The notes under the pieces: generated by a model
Databases searched by the model: none
What the model was told of the DNA's origin: nothing
Seen by the model: the letters and a program-made list of their open reading frames with translations, nothing else
Position numbers and translations under genes: made by a program
Shown: positions 24,801 through 31,291 of the stretch, in pieces
How positions within the stretch are numbered: position 1 is the first letter of the stretch
How the letters are laid out: every line of letters begins with the position of its first letter
Assembly: GCA_964617665.1 (NCBI GenBank)
Contig: CAZUAH010000107.1
Coordinates: 1-31,291 of the forward strand
Reading direction: 5' to 3'
Length of the DNA stretch: 31,291 nucleotides
DNA from: JADHUC01 sp964617665
Lineage (GTDB): Bacteria > Planctomycetota > Planctomycetia > Pirellulales > Pirellulaceae

Positions 24801-25355
24801 GACGTGATGATTGACGCGAAAAACCTGGACGTGTCCCAATATCTGGGCCGTTTTACCACTCGTGTCGTCGCTGATGTTGCCCGGAACGCCGACCGGATCG
24901 TGTCCCCTGGCGTGACGCCGACAACACTAGACGCGCAGGGCACGCCCGGCACGAATACAATTGCGTCCGGCGATTCGAACTCGTTTGGTGAGTTCAGCGG
25001 GCTCCCCAACCGCACCCGTCCGCTCATCACGTCGGCTGGGACAGTCTTCTACGGCCGCGGCGGCATCGGGACGAATCCGACCGGGACGTTTCTGTACGGT
25101 TACACCGGGGTCGGCGGGATCGTGTTTTCGGAGCCCACGGTACAGATCGGGAACACCATCTACACGATTCCCCCTGGTGCCAACGTCCGGGGCACTTTTC
25201 CCATGGACCCGAACGTACCCGTGGGAACTCAGACGGTCTCCGGGGCAGTGGATTTCAATGCGCATTTGGGTGGCCGGCTCCAAGGGGTCGGCTCCCTGAA
25301 CGTCGCTGGTTACGGCTCCCCTTTGACCGGCGAGATAAGTGTCGCGTCGCCGTAG
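21822..25355 (+). CDS. Large exported repeat protein of unknown function
   Basis: 1177 residues from ATG 21822, preceded by GGGAG. A longer frame from 21732 would put its start within the foldback element and hide the signal peptide, so it is less likely. Signal peptide: about residues 1-28. I recognise no family. Two clear homologous helical modules lie at about 230-306 and 423-500, sharing VFSxV, LxxEFGL/NYGLP, AxxAMxEAxxA, ELSPEKR/GLSSEQR and EIVxxAxxDG. More distant copies seem present at about 583-650 and 680-760, and possibly before 200. Proline-rich linkers join them. Two near-identical DEPAGCLPSGT segments occur at about 799 and 911, matching a DNA repeat. The last 150 residues are Gly/Thr-rich and look beta-sheet rich (FLYGYTGVGGIVF). 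The architecture suggests a surface or secreted adhesin-like or scaffold protein, which is inference. Confidence 0.75.
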   Translation: MHRQSHALLISVALVATVLFAPVDTTSADRPAEPADEFQRMANEYLQTNGFAGKSNEWIARFLTLCARHDQSFDQKTYETMLGNLAAQRIASSAQQGMPEPEAIEQVVMELAEINRIVLQNGGKASEVVAASVRDLAPDRDGIGWRYRRTIPYVRDLINRGVPLARARGLAQWIVEFDAMEYEKELLRRGYSPAEARIQRQRMVAAGAPIIRRLRGVPEQVRPHGNVAARNARYAAAQDVFSQVVGDLVAEFGLSSEFAVQFALRAMGEARLAMDHSGRNELSPEKRKDIVSNAVADGALEADEFRNSVEAGERTGQTYATVRRRGPGGLITGFSYWALNVDDAGSSDDDLEWSDIELERKLLLERMNRGQIAFTAPHSLLPPGARPPWLPTDGTAGQPGEIVATAPLDGPPPAPPVGITGADQDARDRVARDVFSEVHIRLLNYGLPNDAAEEIAIGAMQEAQEATEEAGSNGLSSEQRGEIVDAAIVDGYAKANELGLSPDNSRIPSAGPAENADEAVRQGLAFRYGGRTYTLLNEGTPNINKPPACQEPTGTTAVNPNTADTNALYDYDDDTLRPDTSSGRHDIEMIIVDQLIKCGLSTDKAFKYSYRIRKQVTADLLHNQHFRTISREDIEEHCRVVTTMWFRNNKRTMDYGEHNLTPAFGLIGEDISVYGWAETSGSTMLGIAIFDHLTSRGMSHDEASEQAGQAEYQATADLRRRQMLESTMKTHRISPDQILEHYKSWTSLWLAVLESRNNRNVVWVGGNPPANQVPGSSTGGPGQIEWTPPDHMYSPEPDEPAGCLPSGTGVSSDLAGIIEGWLGDQPDVNWFDPNDPHVQLLDEIGRSTALQSTSWASDALAHVGPSPVYRKNDLRGGGGFTSDQLDREPSYYGYRMADLRDVVELDAHRDEPAGCLPSGTSVSSDLAGFIERWWGGPLDPLAPYVNLYDEVWGESGITSENPLSSDPVLVLDIPPSGAEPADTPTLDDEFIDVDVMIDAKNLDVSQYLGRFTTRVVADVARNADRIVSPGVTPTTLDAQGTPGTNTIASGDSNSFGEFSGLPNRTRPLITSAGTVFYGRGGIGTNPTGTFLYGYTGVGGIVFSEPTVQIGNTIYTIPPGANVRGTFPMDPNVPVGTQTVSGAVDFNAHLGGRLQGVGSLNVAGYGSPLTGEISVASP
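24213..24289 (+). repeat. In-frame dispersed repeat, copy 1
   Basis: Copy 1 of a direct repeat inside the 1177-residue gene. The first 53 bases (starting GACGAGCCGGCGGGGTGTTT) match copy 2 at 24549 with about four differences; the rest is looser. The core CTGGAACCGGCGTTTCCAG is nearly palindromic. Flanking sequence between the copies is not duplicated. Confidence 0.75.
24549..24625 (+). repeat. In-frame dispersed repeat, copy 2
   Basis: Copy 2 of the direct repeat at 24213, in the same reading frame, giving the same protein text (DEPAGCLPSGT, then VSSDLAG). The two copies are 336 bases apart, a multiple of three. Confidence 0.75.
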
Positions 25356-25522
25356 GTTGCTCGCATGCCGTCTCCAGCCAGGTAAAGTATGCGGTTTGGT
25401 CCGGTTGTTCCGGCAAATCCGGTTTTGGCCAAGATGCCGATTATTCGGCGACGATGGTACGGACAGGTGGTTGCGTTGCGGCAATCACTGCCCGAGTTGT
25501 CCGCTAGCAGTGCCGGCAATCG

Positions 25523-25589
25523 TTACCCGAAGCGTCAGCGAGGGATGCATTCGATCCACGTCTCTTTCCCTCGCTTACGCTTCGGGTTA
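25523..25589. repeat. Inverted repeat, CCCGAAGCGTCAGCGAGGGA type
   Basis: The left arm TTACCCGAAGCGTCAGCGAG (from 25523) pairs with the right arm CTCGCTTACGCTTCGGGTTA (to 25589), with one internal mismatch over about 20 bases and a 21-base loop. Such CCCGAAGCG...CGCTTCGGG elements look like the dispersed palindromes known between planctomycete genes. It could act as a terminator-like or RNA-stabilising hairpin, though no T-tract follows. Confidence 0.75.
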
Positions 25590-25660
25590 TTAGCATCTCG
25601 CCTGTATTGGATTGGCAACTTAGATCAGCCGCTGGGTGCTTAGCCCACGGTTCCGAAGAG

Positions 25661-25766
25661 AACCGGACGCTAGCGCGTGCCGGCTAATGGTCACTCGCCA
25701 AACGAAACTGGTCGAGATACAAGGCACTGTTCCGCAAATGTGAGCCGAACGCGCTAGCATCGGGTT
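25661..25766. repeat. Inverted repeat with GCTAGCGCG arms
   Basis: The left arm AACCGGACGCTAGCGCGTGC (from 25661, continuing CGGCT) pairs with AGCCGAACGCGCTAGCATCG (from 25743, continuing GGTT) with few mismatches. The arms are separated by 57 bases. A small hairpin (CGGTTC/GAACCG, 25648-25665) overlaps its left end. This is a second palindromic family beside the element at 25523. Confidence 0.7.
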
Positions 25767-25850
25767 TGGGTGCGAGACGTTCATTTGTGGGGCCCTTGGC
25801 TAACGCCATCGGCTCACACGGTGTTTCAGGGCCAGGGAGGGCCGAGTACG

Positions 25851-27518
25851 ATGCTTCGCTCGTTCGCCAACCGGTCGTGCACATTTGTGCTCGCTTGTTT
25901 CGCCCTCGCGTCCTCCGGTTCAGTGCTGGCGCAGAACAACGTCGATACGCTCACGCCGCCGGATATCGACAACATCACACCGCCGGCGATCGCATCGCCC
26001 TCGACCGAAGGTATTGCGGCCGACACCGAGTCGGTGGAAGACCTGGTACTGAAAATCATCCTCGACACGGCCAATCGAGCATTGGCTCGCGGCGCGTTTG
26101 AGGAAGCCGAAACGCAATACCGTCCCTTGTTGGAGCGCGATCCGGATATCGAAGGGGCTACCGCCGGATTGGCTGCGTCGCTTATGCGTCAGGGTAAGGC
26201 CGACGAAGCACAACAGGTGCTCGAAGACTACGTCCAAACCCATCCGAGCGACGCGAACGTGGCGCTCTTGCTCGGCCGACTCTATCTCGAGCAACAGCAG
26301 ACTTGCACGGCTATCGACTGGCTCAGCCAAGCTCAATGGCTCGATCCCACTTTGCCCCACGTCGACTACTACCTCGGCTCGGCAATCCTTCAGGGCCGGC
26401 AACCGTTGGCCGCATACTGGATGTTGGCGTACGGCCAGACATCCAGCCAGGAATTGGCCTGGGCGCAAGATCTGGCCACCGGCGCGGCACTGGCACAGTT
26501 GGGGCTCCAGTGCGAAGCGAGCGGATATTTCACAAGCGTCCACCAACAGGCCGGCGGAACCACATTCGGCCAGCAGGCCCTTAACTTGCAGGAACAACTC
26601 GACCAAAGCGTGTTCAGTTCGCCTCGCCTGCGTGGTTCGCTAAAGGCCACGGCCCGCTACGACAACAATCCGGGCATCGTCCCCACGGCCGACGCCTTCG
26701 GCGCGCCGCTGGTACAACAACCGAGCGCCGGAAACCTGTACTTCGGCCAGTTCGACTACGACCTGTATCGCAACTACAACTTCACGCTGTCGACCGGCTA
26801 TGCGTTGATGGGCACGGCCAACTACGACGCACAACGCTTTGATCTGTTCGACAACGCGGTGTACCTGGCGGCCAACCGGCGATCCATGTGGCGCGACATG
26901 CCCACCAGCCTGGGGCTGCGAGCCGACTACGACAATCTGCTGGTAGGCGGCGACGGATTTCTCTCCCGGGTGGCACTAACACCGACGTGGACCGTTCAGA
27001 GCTCGGACCAGACCGCCACCACGGTATTGGCTCGCTGGACAAATTTCGATTTCTACAACCAGGGTTTGGCCGTCGGCACGCCGTTCGACCAGAACTCGAA
27101 CGACGTCGCTCTCGGCATCTTTCGGCAGCAAGAGATGCTGCGCCGCGACATCACCTGGAGCTACGGCTATCAGTACAACCGAAATCAGTCGACCGGAGAC
27201 AACTTTGATTACCAAGGGCACCGACTGCTGCTGGGAGCCCTCTGGAAGTTGCCACGCTGCTGGGAATTGGACGTTTCCAACTGGTTCTATCTACGCGACT
27301 ACGACAACCCCCATTCCATCTTCGGCATCCCCCGCCACGACAAGCAATACACGCTGCAAGTGGCACTGCGTTATCCGTTGCGCGAACAACTCTATCTGTC
27401 CATCGAGTACCTCCTGGACCGCAACGATTCCAACCTCGTGATCAACGACTTCGATCGTCAGCTTATCGAAGTCGCGTTGGAATACCGTTTTCCCTACAGC
27501 AACCGACGGCGCCGCTGA
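25851..27518 (+). CDS. TPR plus outer-membrane beta-barrel protein
   Basis: 555 residues from ATG 25851 with a signal peptide (about residues 1-28, ending VLAQ). A short Pro/Thr-rich stretch is followed by TPR helices (about 70-270; RGAFEEAETQYRPLLERDPD, ANVALLLGRLYLEQQQTCTA). From about residue 285 to the end the pattern alternates as in a transmembrane beta-barrel (SLKATARYDNNPG, NFTLSTGYALMG, ITWSYGYQYNR, LYLSIEYLLDR), closing with a terminal strand LIEVALEYRFPYS. The architecture resembles Slam (DUF560) proteins and the TPR-barrel exporters of polysaccharide systems (BcsC, PgaA), though sequence motifs do not settle which. It should sit in the outer membrane and move or anchor a partner. 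The large exported protein just upstream is one candidate. Confidence 0.82.
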   Translation: MLRSFANRSCTFVLACFALASSGSVLAQNNVDTLTPPDIDNITPPAIASPSTEGIAADTESVEDLVLKIILDTANRALARGAFEEAETQYRPLLERDPDIEGATAGLAASLMRQGKADEAQQVLEDYVQTHPSDANVALLLGRLYLEQQQTCTAIDWLSQAQWLDPTLPHVDYYLGSAILQGRQPLAAYWMLAYGQTSSQELAWAQDLATGAALAQLGLQCEASGYFTSVHQQAGGTTFGQQALNLQEQLDQSVFSSPRLRGSLKATARYDNNPGIVPTADAFGAPLVQQPSAGNLYFGQFDYDLYRNYNFTLSTGYALMGTANYDAQRFDLFDNAVYLAANRRSMWRDMPTSLGLRADYDNLLVGGDGFLSRVALTPTWTVQSSDQTATTVLARWTNFDFYNQGLAVGTPFDQNSNDVALGIFRQQEMLRRDITWSYGYQYNRNQSTGDNFDYQGHRLLLGALWKLPRCWELDVSNWFYLRDYDNPHSIFGIPRHDKQYTLQVALRYPLREQLYLSIEYLLDRNDSNLVINDFDRQLIEVALEYRFPYSNRRRR

Positions 27519-27681
27519 TTCAAGTCACGTCTTCTTCTGACTGATCCGGGATTGCCGGGCGGCTGAGCGACAACAGGTACGGGCTCGCGATCCGTAGGAC
27601 GACCCAATACAATTTACGGTCGTCGCATGAAGCGATTCGTAGATTCGCCTCCCGAAGTCCCCCCAAAGCGGAGAAGATACC

Positions 27682-30600
27682 GTGAGAAACAGCCTTGTGG
27701 TTCCTACTACTATCGTCACGTTGATAGCCCAAGCGATTGCAGTGTCCCATGCGGATGAGGCGCGTGCGTCGGCCGCTAAAAAGGCCGAAAGCATCCTCGA
27801 AGCAGCGGGAGTGCAGGGCGGCTTGGTTGTACACATCGGCTGCGGAGATGGGAGTCTTACCGCGGCATTTCGCGCCAACGACAGCTACCTCGTACACGGT
27901 TTGGATGTCGATCCGACCAACGTCTCGAAGGCACGCGAGCACGTTCGCTCGTTGGGCCTGAGCGGGAAGGTGACCTTCGCCCGTTCGGCTGACGAACGTC
28001 TGCCGTACATTGACAATCTGGTGAATCTGGTGGTGGCGGATACGAGATGCGAGATGCGGGACGCGGGAAACGAGATAATGCGAATTCTGGCCCCGCGTGG
28101 TGTGGCTGTTGTGCGGGAGAAGGGGAACGAGGCATGGCTATCCCGTATCCCGCATCCCGTATCCTGCATCGGAGACGGTTTTGCGATGTTCGCCAAACCG
28201 ATCTCCGCAGACATCGACCAGTGGACGCATTACCTGCATGGACCGGACAACAACGCGGTGGCTCACGATAGCGTTGTGTCATCGCCGTATCACGTCCAGT
28301 GGGTCGGCGAGCCGAAGTGGGCCAGGCACCACAATCACCTCTCTAGCACGAGCGCTATGGTGACCGCCAATGGGCGGCTGTTCGCTATTGTGGACGAGGC
28401 GCCAACCGCGTCGATCAACTTGCCCTCGAAGTGGTTTCTCATTGCCCGCGACGCGTACAATGGCGTCGTTCTCTGGAAGAAGCCCGTTGGTCCATGGGAA
28501 GGGCACTTGCGGCCGTTTCGCAGCGGCCCGGCCGAATTGTCGCGGCGGCTGGTAGCGGTGGACGATCGCGCGTACGTGACGCTTGGCTACGGCAAGCCGC
28601 TGACTGCCCTGGATGCTGCAACCGGCGAGATCGTCAGAACGTACGACGACACGGAAGGCACAGTCGAGATCCTCTGGCATAACGGAGTGCTGTACATCGT
28701 CGTTGGCCATATTGATGAAGAACAGTACGCCATGTCTGCCCGTCGAGGCAGCCCGAGCCCTCACCCACACAAGAAGCACATCCGCGCGATCAATGCAGAC
28801 ACGGGTGAAGTCGTCTGGACGAAAGCCGATGTGGACACGCACGAACTGTTGCCAACAACGCTCTGCGTTAGCGGCGATCTGGTCTTCTTTCACGGTCTCG
28901 ATGGCGTCGTTTGCCTGGATGCCAACTCGGGCAAAGAGGCGTGGCGTTACCGCAGGCCAACTCGGATTCGTCGTCTTGGTTGGTCCACTCCTACGCTTGT
29001 CGTACGCGATGACGTTGTGCTCAGCGCCGATTGCACCGCCCCCGATAAGGACGAGCAGCAGGATGCTGAAGGCGTTCAGGTTCAGTGGACGCCAACGGCG
29101 CGGCCAAAACGCGGCGACGATTCATTGGGCGAACTGATCGCATTGTCTGCGGACGATGGCAAAGAGCTTTGGCGTACTACAACGGCGCAGGGATACAACG
29201 CTCCATCGGATGTTTTTGTGGCCGATGGGCTGGTTTGGACCAGCACCGTGCCGAACCTGACCAGCATGGATTTCACCGAGGGACGCGACCTACACACCGG
29301 CGAAGTGAAACGAAGCTTCGATACGGCGGCAGCCTTCACCACGACACATCATCATCGGTGCTACAGGAACAAGGCCACGGATCGCCTCATTTTCCTGGGA
29401 AGAACGGGGACCGAATTGATAGACTTGACGGGCGAGAAACCGCTTCGTCACTGCTGGCTCCGAGGAAGTTGCCAATACGGTGTTATGCCAGCGAACGGCC
29501 TGCTATACGCCCCACCCCACTCGTGCGCATGCTACATCCAAAGCAAGCTCAGCGGGTTTTGGGCGTTGGCGCCGGAGCGAAAGTCGAAAGGTCGGAAAGT
29601 CGAAGAGTCGAAGAGTGGCACAGCCAATCGCCTCGAACGAGGCGCAGCCTTCGGCCAGTCTCTCGACTCTGGACCCTCGACTCTCGACTCCTCCGACTGG
29701 CCCACGTATCGGCATGATGCAGCTCGCAGCGGTCGCACAAACGTGGCCTTGAGCACCAAATTGCGGCCTGCCTGGGAAAGCAATCTCGGTGACGAGATAA
29801 CGAGTCCGGTCATTGCGCGAGGCAAGGTGCTCGTGGCTTCCGTGGATACCCATACCGTTCACGCCCTTGATGCCACGGACGGCAAGCTCGTTTGGAGTCG
29901 TTCGGTCGGTGGTCGAGTGGACAGTCCACCTACGGTCCACCAAGGCTTGGCCCTATTTGGATCGGCCGATGGGTACGTGTATTGCTTGCGACTTGCGGAT
30001 GGCGAACTTGTCTGGCGTTTTCGTGCGGCTCCGTTGGATCAGCGAACCGTTGCGTGCGGGCAAGTGGAATCGGTCTGGCCCGTCACGGGGAGTGTGCTCG
30101 TGCACAATGGCACCGTCTATTGCACGGCGGGCCGATCGTCCTATCTGGACGGCGGCATGTACCTGTATCGGCTGGATCCCACAACCGGCGAAGAACTGGG
30201 CCGGACTTGCTTCTACAGCCGCGACCCGGAGACCGGCGAGCAACCGGAGGCGTTGGTGGACGATGTCGAGATGCCCGGCGCGTTGCCTGATGTGCTTTCC
30301 TGCGACGGCCAGAACATCTTTCTGCGTGACAAGAGACTGGATGCAAACGGAATCGAACTCGAGCCGAACGTGCCGCATCTGTACAGCTCGGCGGGTCTGC
30401 TGGACGACAATTGGTGGCATCGGACGTATTGGGTCTACGGCACAAAGGTCTACGGACGGGCCAGCGGTTGGGCGGTTGTGGGCAACTACGTCCCGAGCGG
30501 TCGGTTGCTGGTTCTGGACGAAACATCGGTGTACGGCTTCGGGCGAAAGCGAATCGGCGGCGGAGACCGGGGGCTTGGTGACGTTCCGCTTCACTTGTTC

Positions 30601-30981
30601 CGAGCCGATCAGGAAGTGACACCTCTGAAGGGCAAGACCCAACTCAAGAACAACAATCTGGCGCTGACCAGAACCTTCAGGCCAACGAAGGTCACGTATC
30701 ACTGGTCTTGCGAAGTGCCATTGGTGGTCCGTGCTATGGTGCTGGCTGGCGACACACTGTTCGCCGCCGGTCCTGCCATGGCGCTGGGTGATGGCGCCGT
30801 CGAGCCCTCGTTTGACGACGACAGCCACGCTCTCCTCATGGCCTTCTCAGCGGATGACGGCCAAGAGCTTGCCCAATACGAACTCGAAGCCCAACCCACA
30901 TTCGACGGCATGGCTGTGGCAGGCGGTTGCCTATATCTTTCGACTACCAACGGCTGCATCGTCTGCATGAACGGCGAGTGA
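27682..30981 (+). CDS. Exported methyltransferase-like domain fused to PQQ-type beta-propellers
   Basis: 1099 residues, GTG start at 27682 after GGAGAAG. A signal peptide (about 1-24) leads into a Rossmann methyltransferase-like domain (VVHIGCGDGSLTAAF at 49-63, HGLDVDPTNV). Next comes DQWTHYLHGPDNNAVAHDSV (about 180-200), a mark of a planctomycete-specific family, then PQQ/quinoprotein-like propeller blades (ALDAATGEIVRTYD, INADTGEVVWTKAD, CLDANSGKEAWRY). A second propeller starts at DWPTYRHDAARSGRT (about 672). Propellers of this kind bind PQQ in dehydrogenases or serve as protein scaffolds (BamB-like); no activity can be assigned. Two stretches (about residues 120-163 and 634-671) are encoded by inverted-repeat DNA and look like in-frame insertions. 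A SAM-type fold outside the cytoplasm is odd, so it may be inactive. Confidence 0.85.
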   Translation: MRNSLVVPTTIVTLIAQAIAVSHADEARASAAKKAESILEAAGVQGGLVVHIGCGDGSLTAAFRANDSYLVHGLDVDPTNVSKAREHVRSLGLSGKVTFARSADERLPYIDNLVNLVVADTRCEMRDAGNEIMRILAPRGVAVVREKGNEAWLSRIPHPVSCIGDGFAMFAKPISADIDQWTHYLHGPDNNAVAHDSVVSSPYHVQWVGEPKWARHHNHLSSTSAMVTANGRLFAIVDEAPTASINLPSKWFLIARDAYNGVVLWKKPVGPWEGHLRPFRSGPAELSRRLVAVDDRAYVTLGYGKPLTALDAATGEIVRTYDDTEGTVEILWHNGVLYIVVGHIDEEQYAMSARRGSPSPHPHKKHIRAINADTGEVVWTKADVDTHELLPTTLCVSGDLVFFHGLDGVVCLDANSGKEAWRYRRPTRIRRLGWSTPTLVVRDDVVLSADCTAPDKDEQQDAEGVQVQWTPTARPKRGDDSLGELIALSADDGKELWRTTTAQGYNAPSDVFVADGLVWTSTVPNLTSMDFTEGRDLHTGEVKRSFDTAAAFTTTHHHRCYRNKATDRLIFLGRTGTELIDLTGEKPLRHCWLRGSCQYGVMPANGLLYAPPHSCACYIQSKLSGFWALAPERKSKGRKVEESKSGTANRLERGAAFGQSLDSGPSTLDSSDWPTYRHDAARSGRTNVALSTKLRPAWESNLGDEITSPVIARGKVLVASVDTHTVHALDATDGKLVWSRSVGGRVDSPPTVHQGLALFGSADGYVYCLRLADGELVWRFRAAPLDQRTVACGQVESVWPVTGSVLVHNGTVYCTAGRSSYLDGGMYLYRLDPTTGEELGRTCFYSRDPETGEQPEALVDDVEMPGALPDVLSCDGQNIFLRDKRLDANGIELEPNVPHLYSSAGLLDDNWWHRTYWVYGTKVYGRASGWAVVGNYVPSGRLLVLDETSVYGFGRKRIGGGDRGLGDVPLHLFRADQEVTPLKGKTQLKNNNLALTRTFRPTKVTYHWSCEVPLVVRAMVLAGDTLFAAGPAMALGDGAVEPSFDDDSHALLMAFSADDGQELAQYELEAQPTFDGMAVAGGCLYLSTTNGCIVCMNGE
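28039..28170. repeat. Inverted-repeat insertion inside the propeller gene, copy A
   Basis: The left arm (28039-28076, built from GAGATGCG/GATGCGGGA units) pairs with the right arm (28138-28170, built from CCCGTATCCCGCATCC units). Over about 33 positions roughly nine differ, mostly A/G changes. The reading frame passes through both arms without a stop, encoding RCEMRDAGNE and SRIPHPVSCI. Confidence 0.65.
29582..29692. repeat. Inverted-repeat insertion inside the propeller gene, copy B
   Basis: The left arm is made of AAGTCGAAAG/GAAGAGTCG units (29582-29617), the right arm of CTCTCGACTC units (29657-29692). In the middle is a perfect hairpin CGCCTCGAACGAGGCG (29629-29644). The encoded 38 residues are Lys/Ser-rich, then Ser/Asp-rich, and fall exactly between the two propeller domains. 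Confidence 0.7.
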
Positions 30982-31004
30982 CGATAGCGTCCGCTCGACC
31001 TCGT

Positions 31005-31291
31005 TTATCCCGTCTCCGGCATAAACGTGGGCATCACGACTCCTGACGGTGTCGTCCATTCGCCGCGCGCTTGCCCGAAGTGCAATTCACAATTCACCGC
31101 GCCCCATTCGTACATTGTGTGCACCAACATTTCGCACTGTGTTGGCACAAGCCACACCATTTGGCGGCCGCGGTGATGATTCAACTCGGTGTGAATCAGG
31201 GCGGCAGCTTGTTCCTCGCTTCGGGCGGTGCCAGGGCCAAGGAAGCGCGTAATTTCTATTTCCCGAGAACAAGGAATGGATTATACCTCTG
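31005..31291 (-). pseudogene. C-terminal part of an acetyltransferase-like protein, frame broken near the window edge
   Basis: On the minus strand a frame is open from 31280 down to a TAA at 31007-31005 and has no ATG near its beginning, so it is the tail of a longer gene. The translation (TRFLGPGTARSEEQAAALIH, then CEMLVHTMYEWGAVNCELHF, ending VVMPTFMPETG) looks like real protein and resembles the C-terminus of a GNAT-like protein. In this frame a TAA lies at 31283-31281. Just upstream, QRYNPFLVLG is readable in another frame, so the gene may carry a frameshift near 31255-31280. The gene may be a pseudogene, or the break may be a sequence error. Family identity is tentative. Confidence 0.45.

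Larger units (their letters stand above)
25356..25850. other. Repeat-rich intergenic region
   Basis: About 500 bases with no convincing gene between the large repeat protein and the TPR/barrel gene. It holds two inverted-repeat elements, annotated separately. A GGGAGG ribosome-binding site lies at 25835-25840, ten bases before the ATG at 25851. The left 160 bases show no feature I can name. Confidence 0.5.

Overview
The window looks like a chromosomal piece of a planctomycete (Pirellulales-like). This is inferred from gene families, not from any marker gene. The families are a Tat-exported Gfo/Idh/MocA oxidoreductase, an exported HEAT-repeat protein, a short membrane protein with an FSLKALLLAV-type start, a very large exported methyltransferase plus PQQ-propeller protein with a WTHYLHG motif, and intergenic spaces full of imperfect palindromes. 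GC is moderately high. I saw no rRNA, tRNA, CRISPR array, insertion sequence or phage gene.

Region 1 (about 0.4-5.7 kb) is the most unusual part. Two plus-strand genes encode a nucleotide-sugar dehydrogenase of the WlbA/WbpB type and a DegT/WbpE-type sugar aminotransferase. Facing them is a tightly overlapping minus-strand operon: 2-oxoacid dehydrogenase E1 alpha, E1 beta, and a protein that joins a lipoyl domain and an E1/E3-binding domain to a NeuD/PglD-like left-handed beta-helix sugar acyltransferase. The usual E2 catalytic core is missing. The set reads as a pathway that makes an amino sugar and may acylate it with an acyl group taken from a 2-oxoacid through a lipoyl arm instead of from acyl-CoA.

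Region 2 (about 6.0-10.8 kb) holds a condensation-fold (HHxxxD) acyltransferase, a thioester-reductase-like extended SDR with a possible SCP2-like tail, and, on the other strand, a membrane GT2/GT21-like glycosyltransferase. Together they suggest lipid or glycolipid synthesis and may belong with region 1.

Region 3 (about 9.5-20.0 kb) is a run of nine minus-strand genes with mostly short gaps. In transcription order they are an exported O-methyltransferase-like protein, an acetyl-xylan-esterase-like hydrolase, a clan-GH-A-like hydrolase, a SagB-type nitroreductase, a membrane protein, a second GH-A-like hydrolase, a HEAT protein, a Tat-exported oxidoreductase and the glycosyltransferase. Most carry export signals, so this is probably a carbohydrate-processing cluster working outside the cytoplasm.

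Region 4 (about 20.3-31.0 kb) has four plus-strand genes: a TPR/thioredoxin-fold protein lacking the CxxC, an unrecognised 1177-residue exported protein with internal helical repeats, a TPR plus outer-membrane beta-barrel protein, and the methyltransferase/PQQ-propeller protein. Long inverted repeats lie between and even inside these genes. At the right edge a minus-strand frame looks like the C-terminus of an acetyltransferase-like protein, with its frame broken near the edge.
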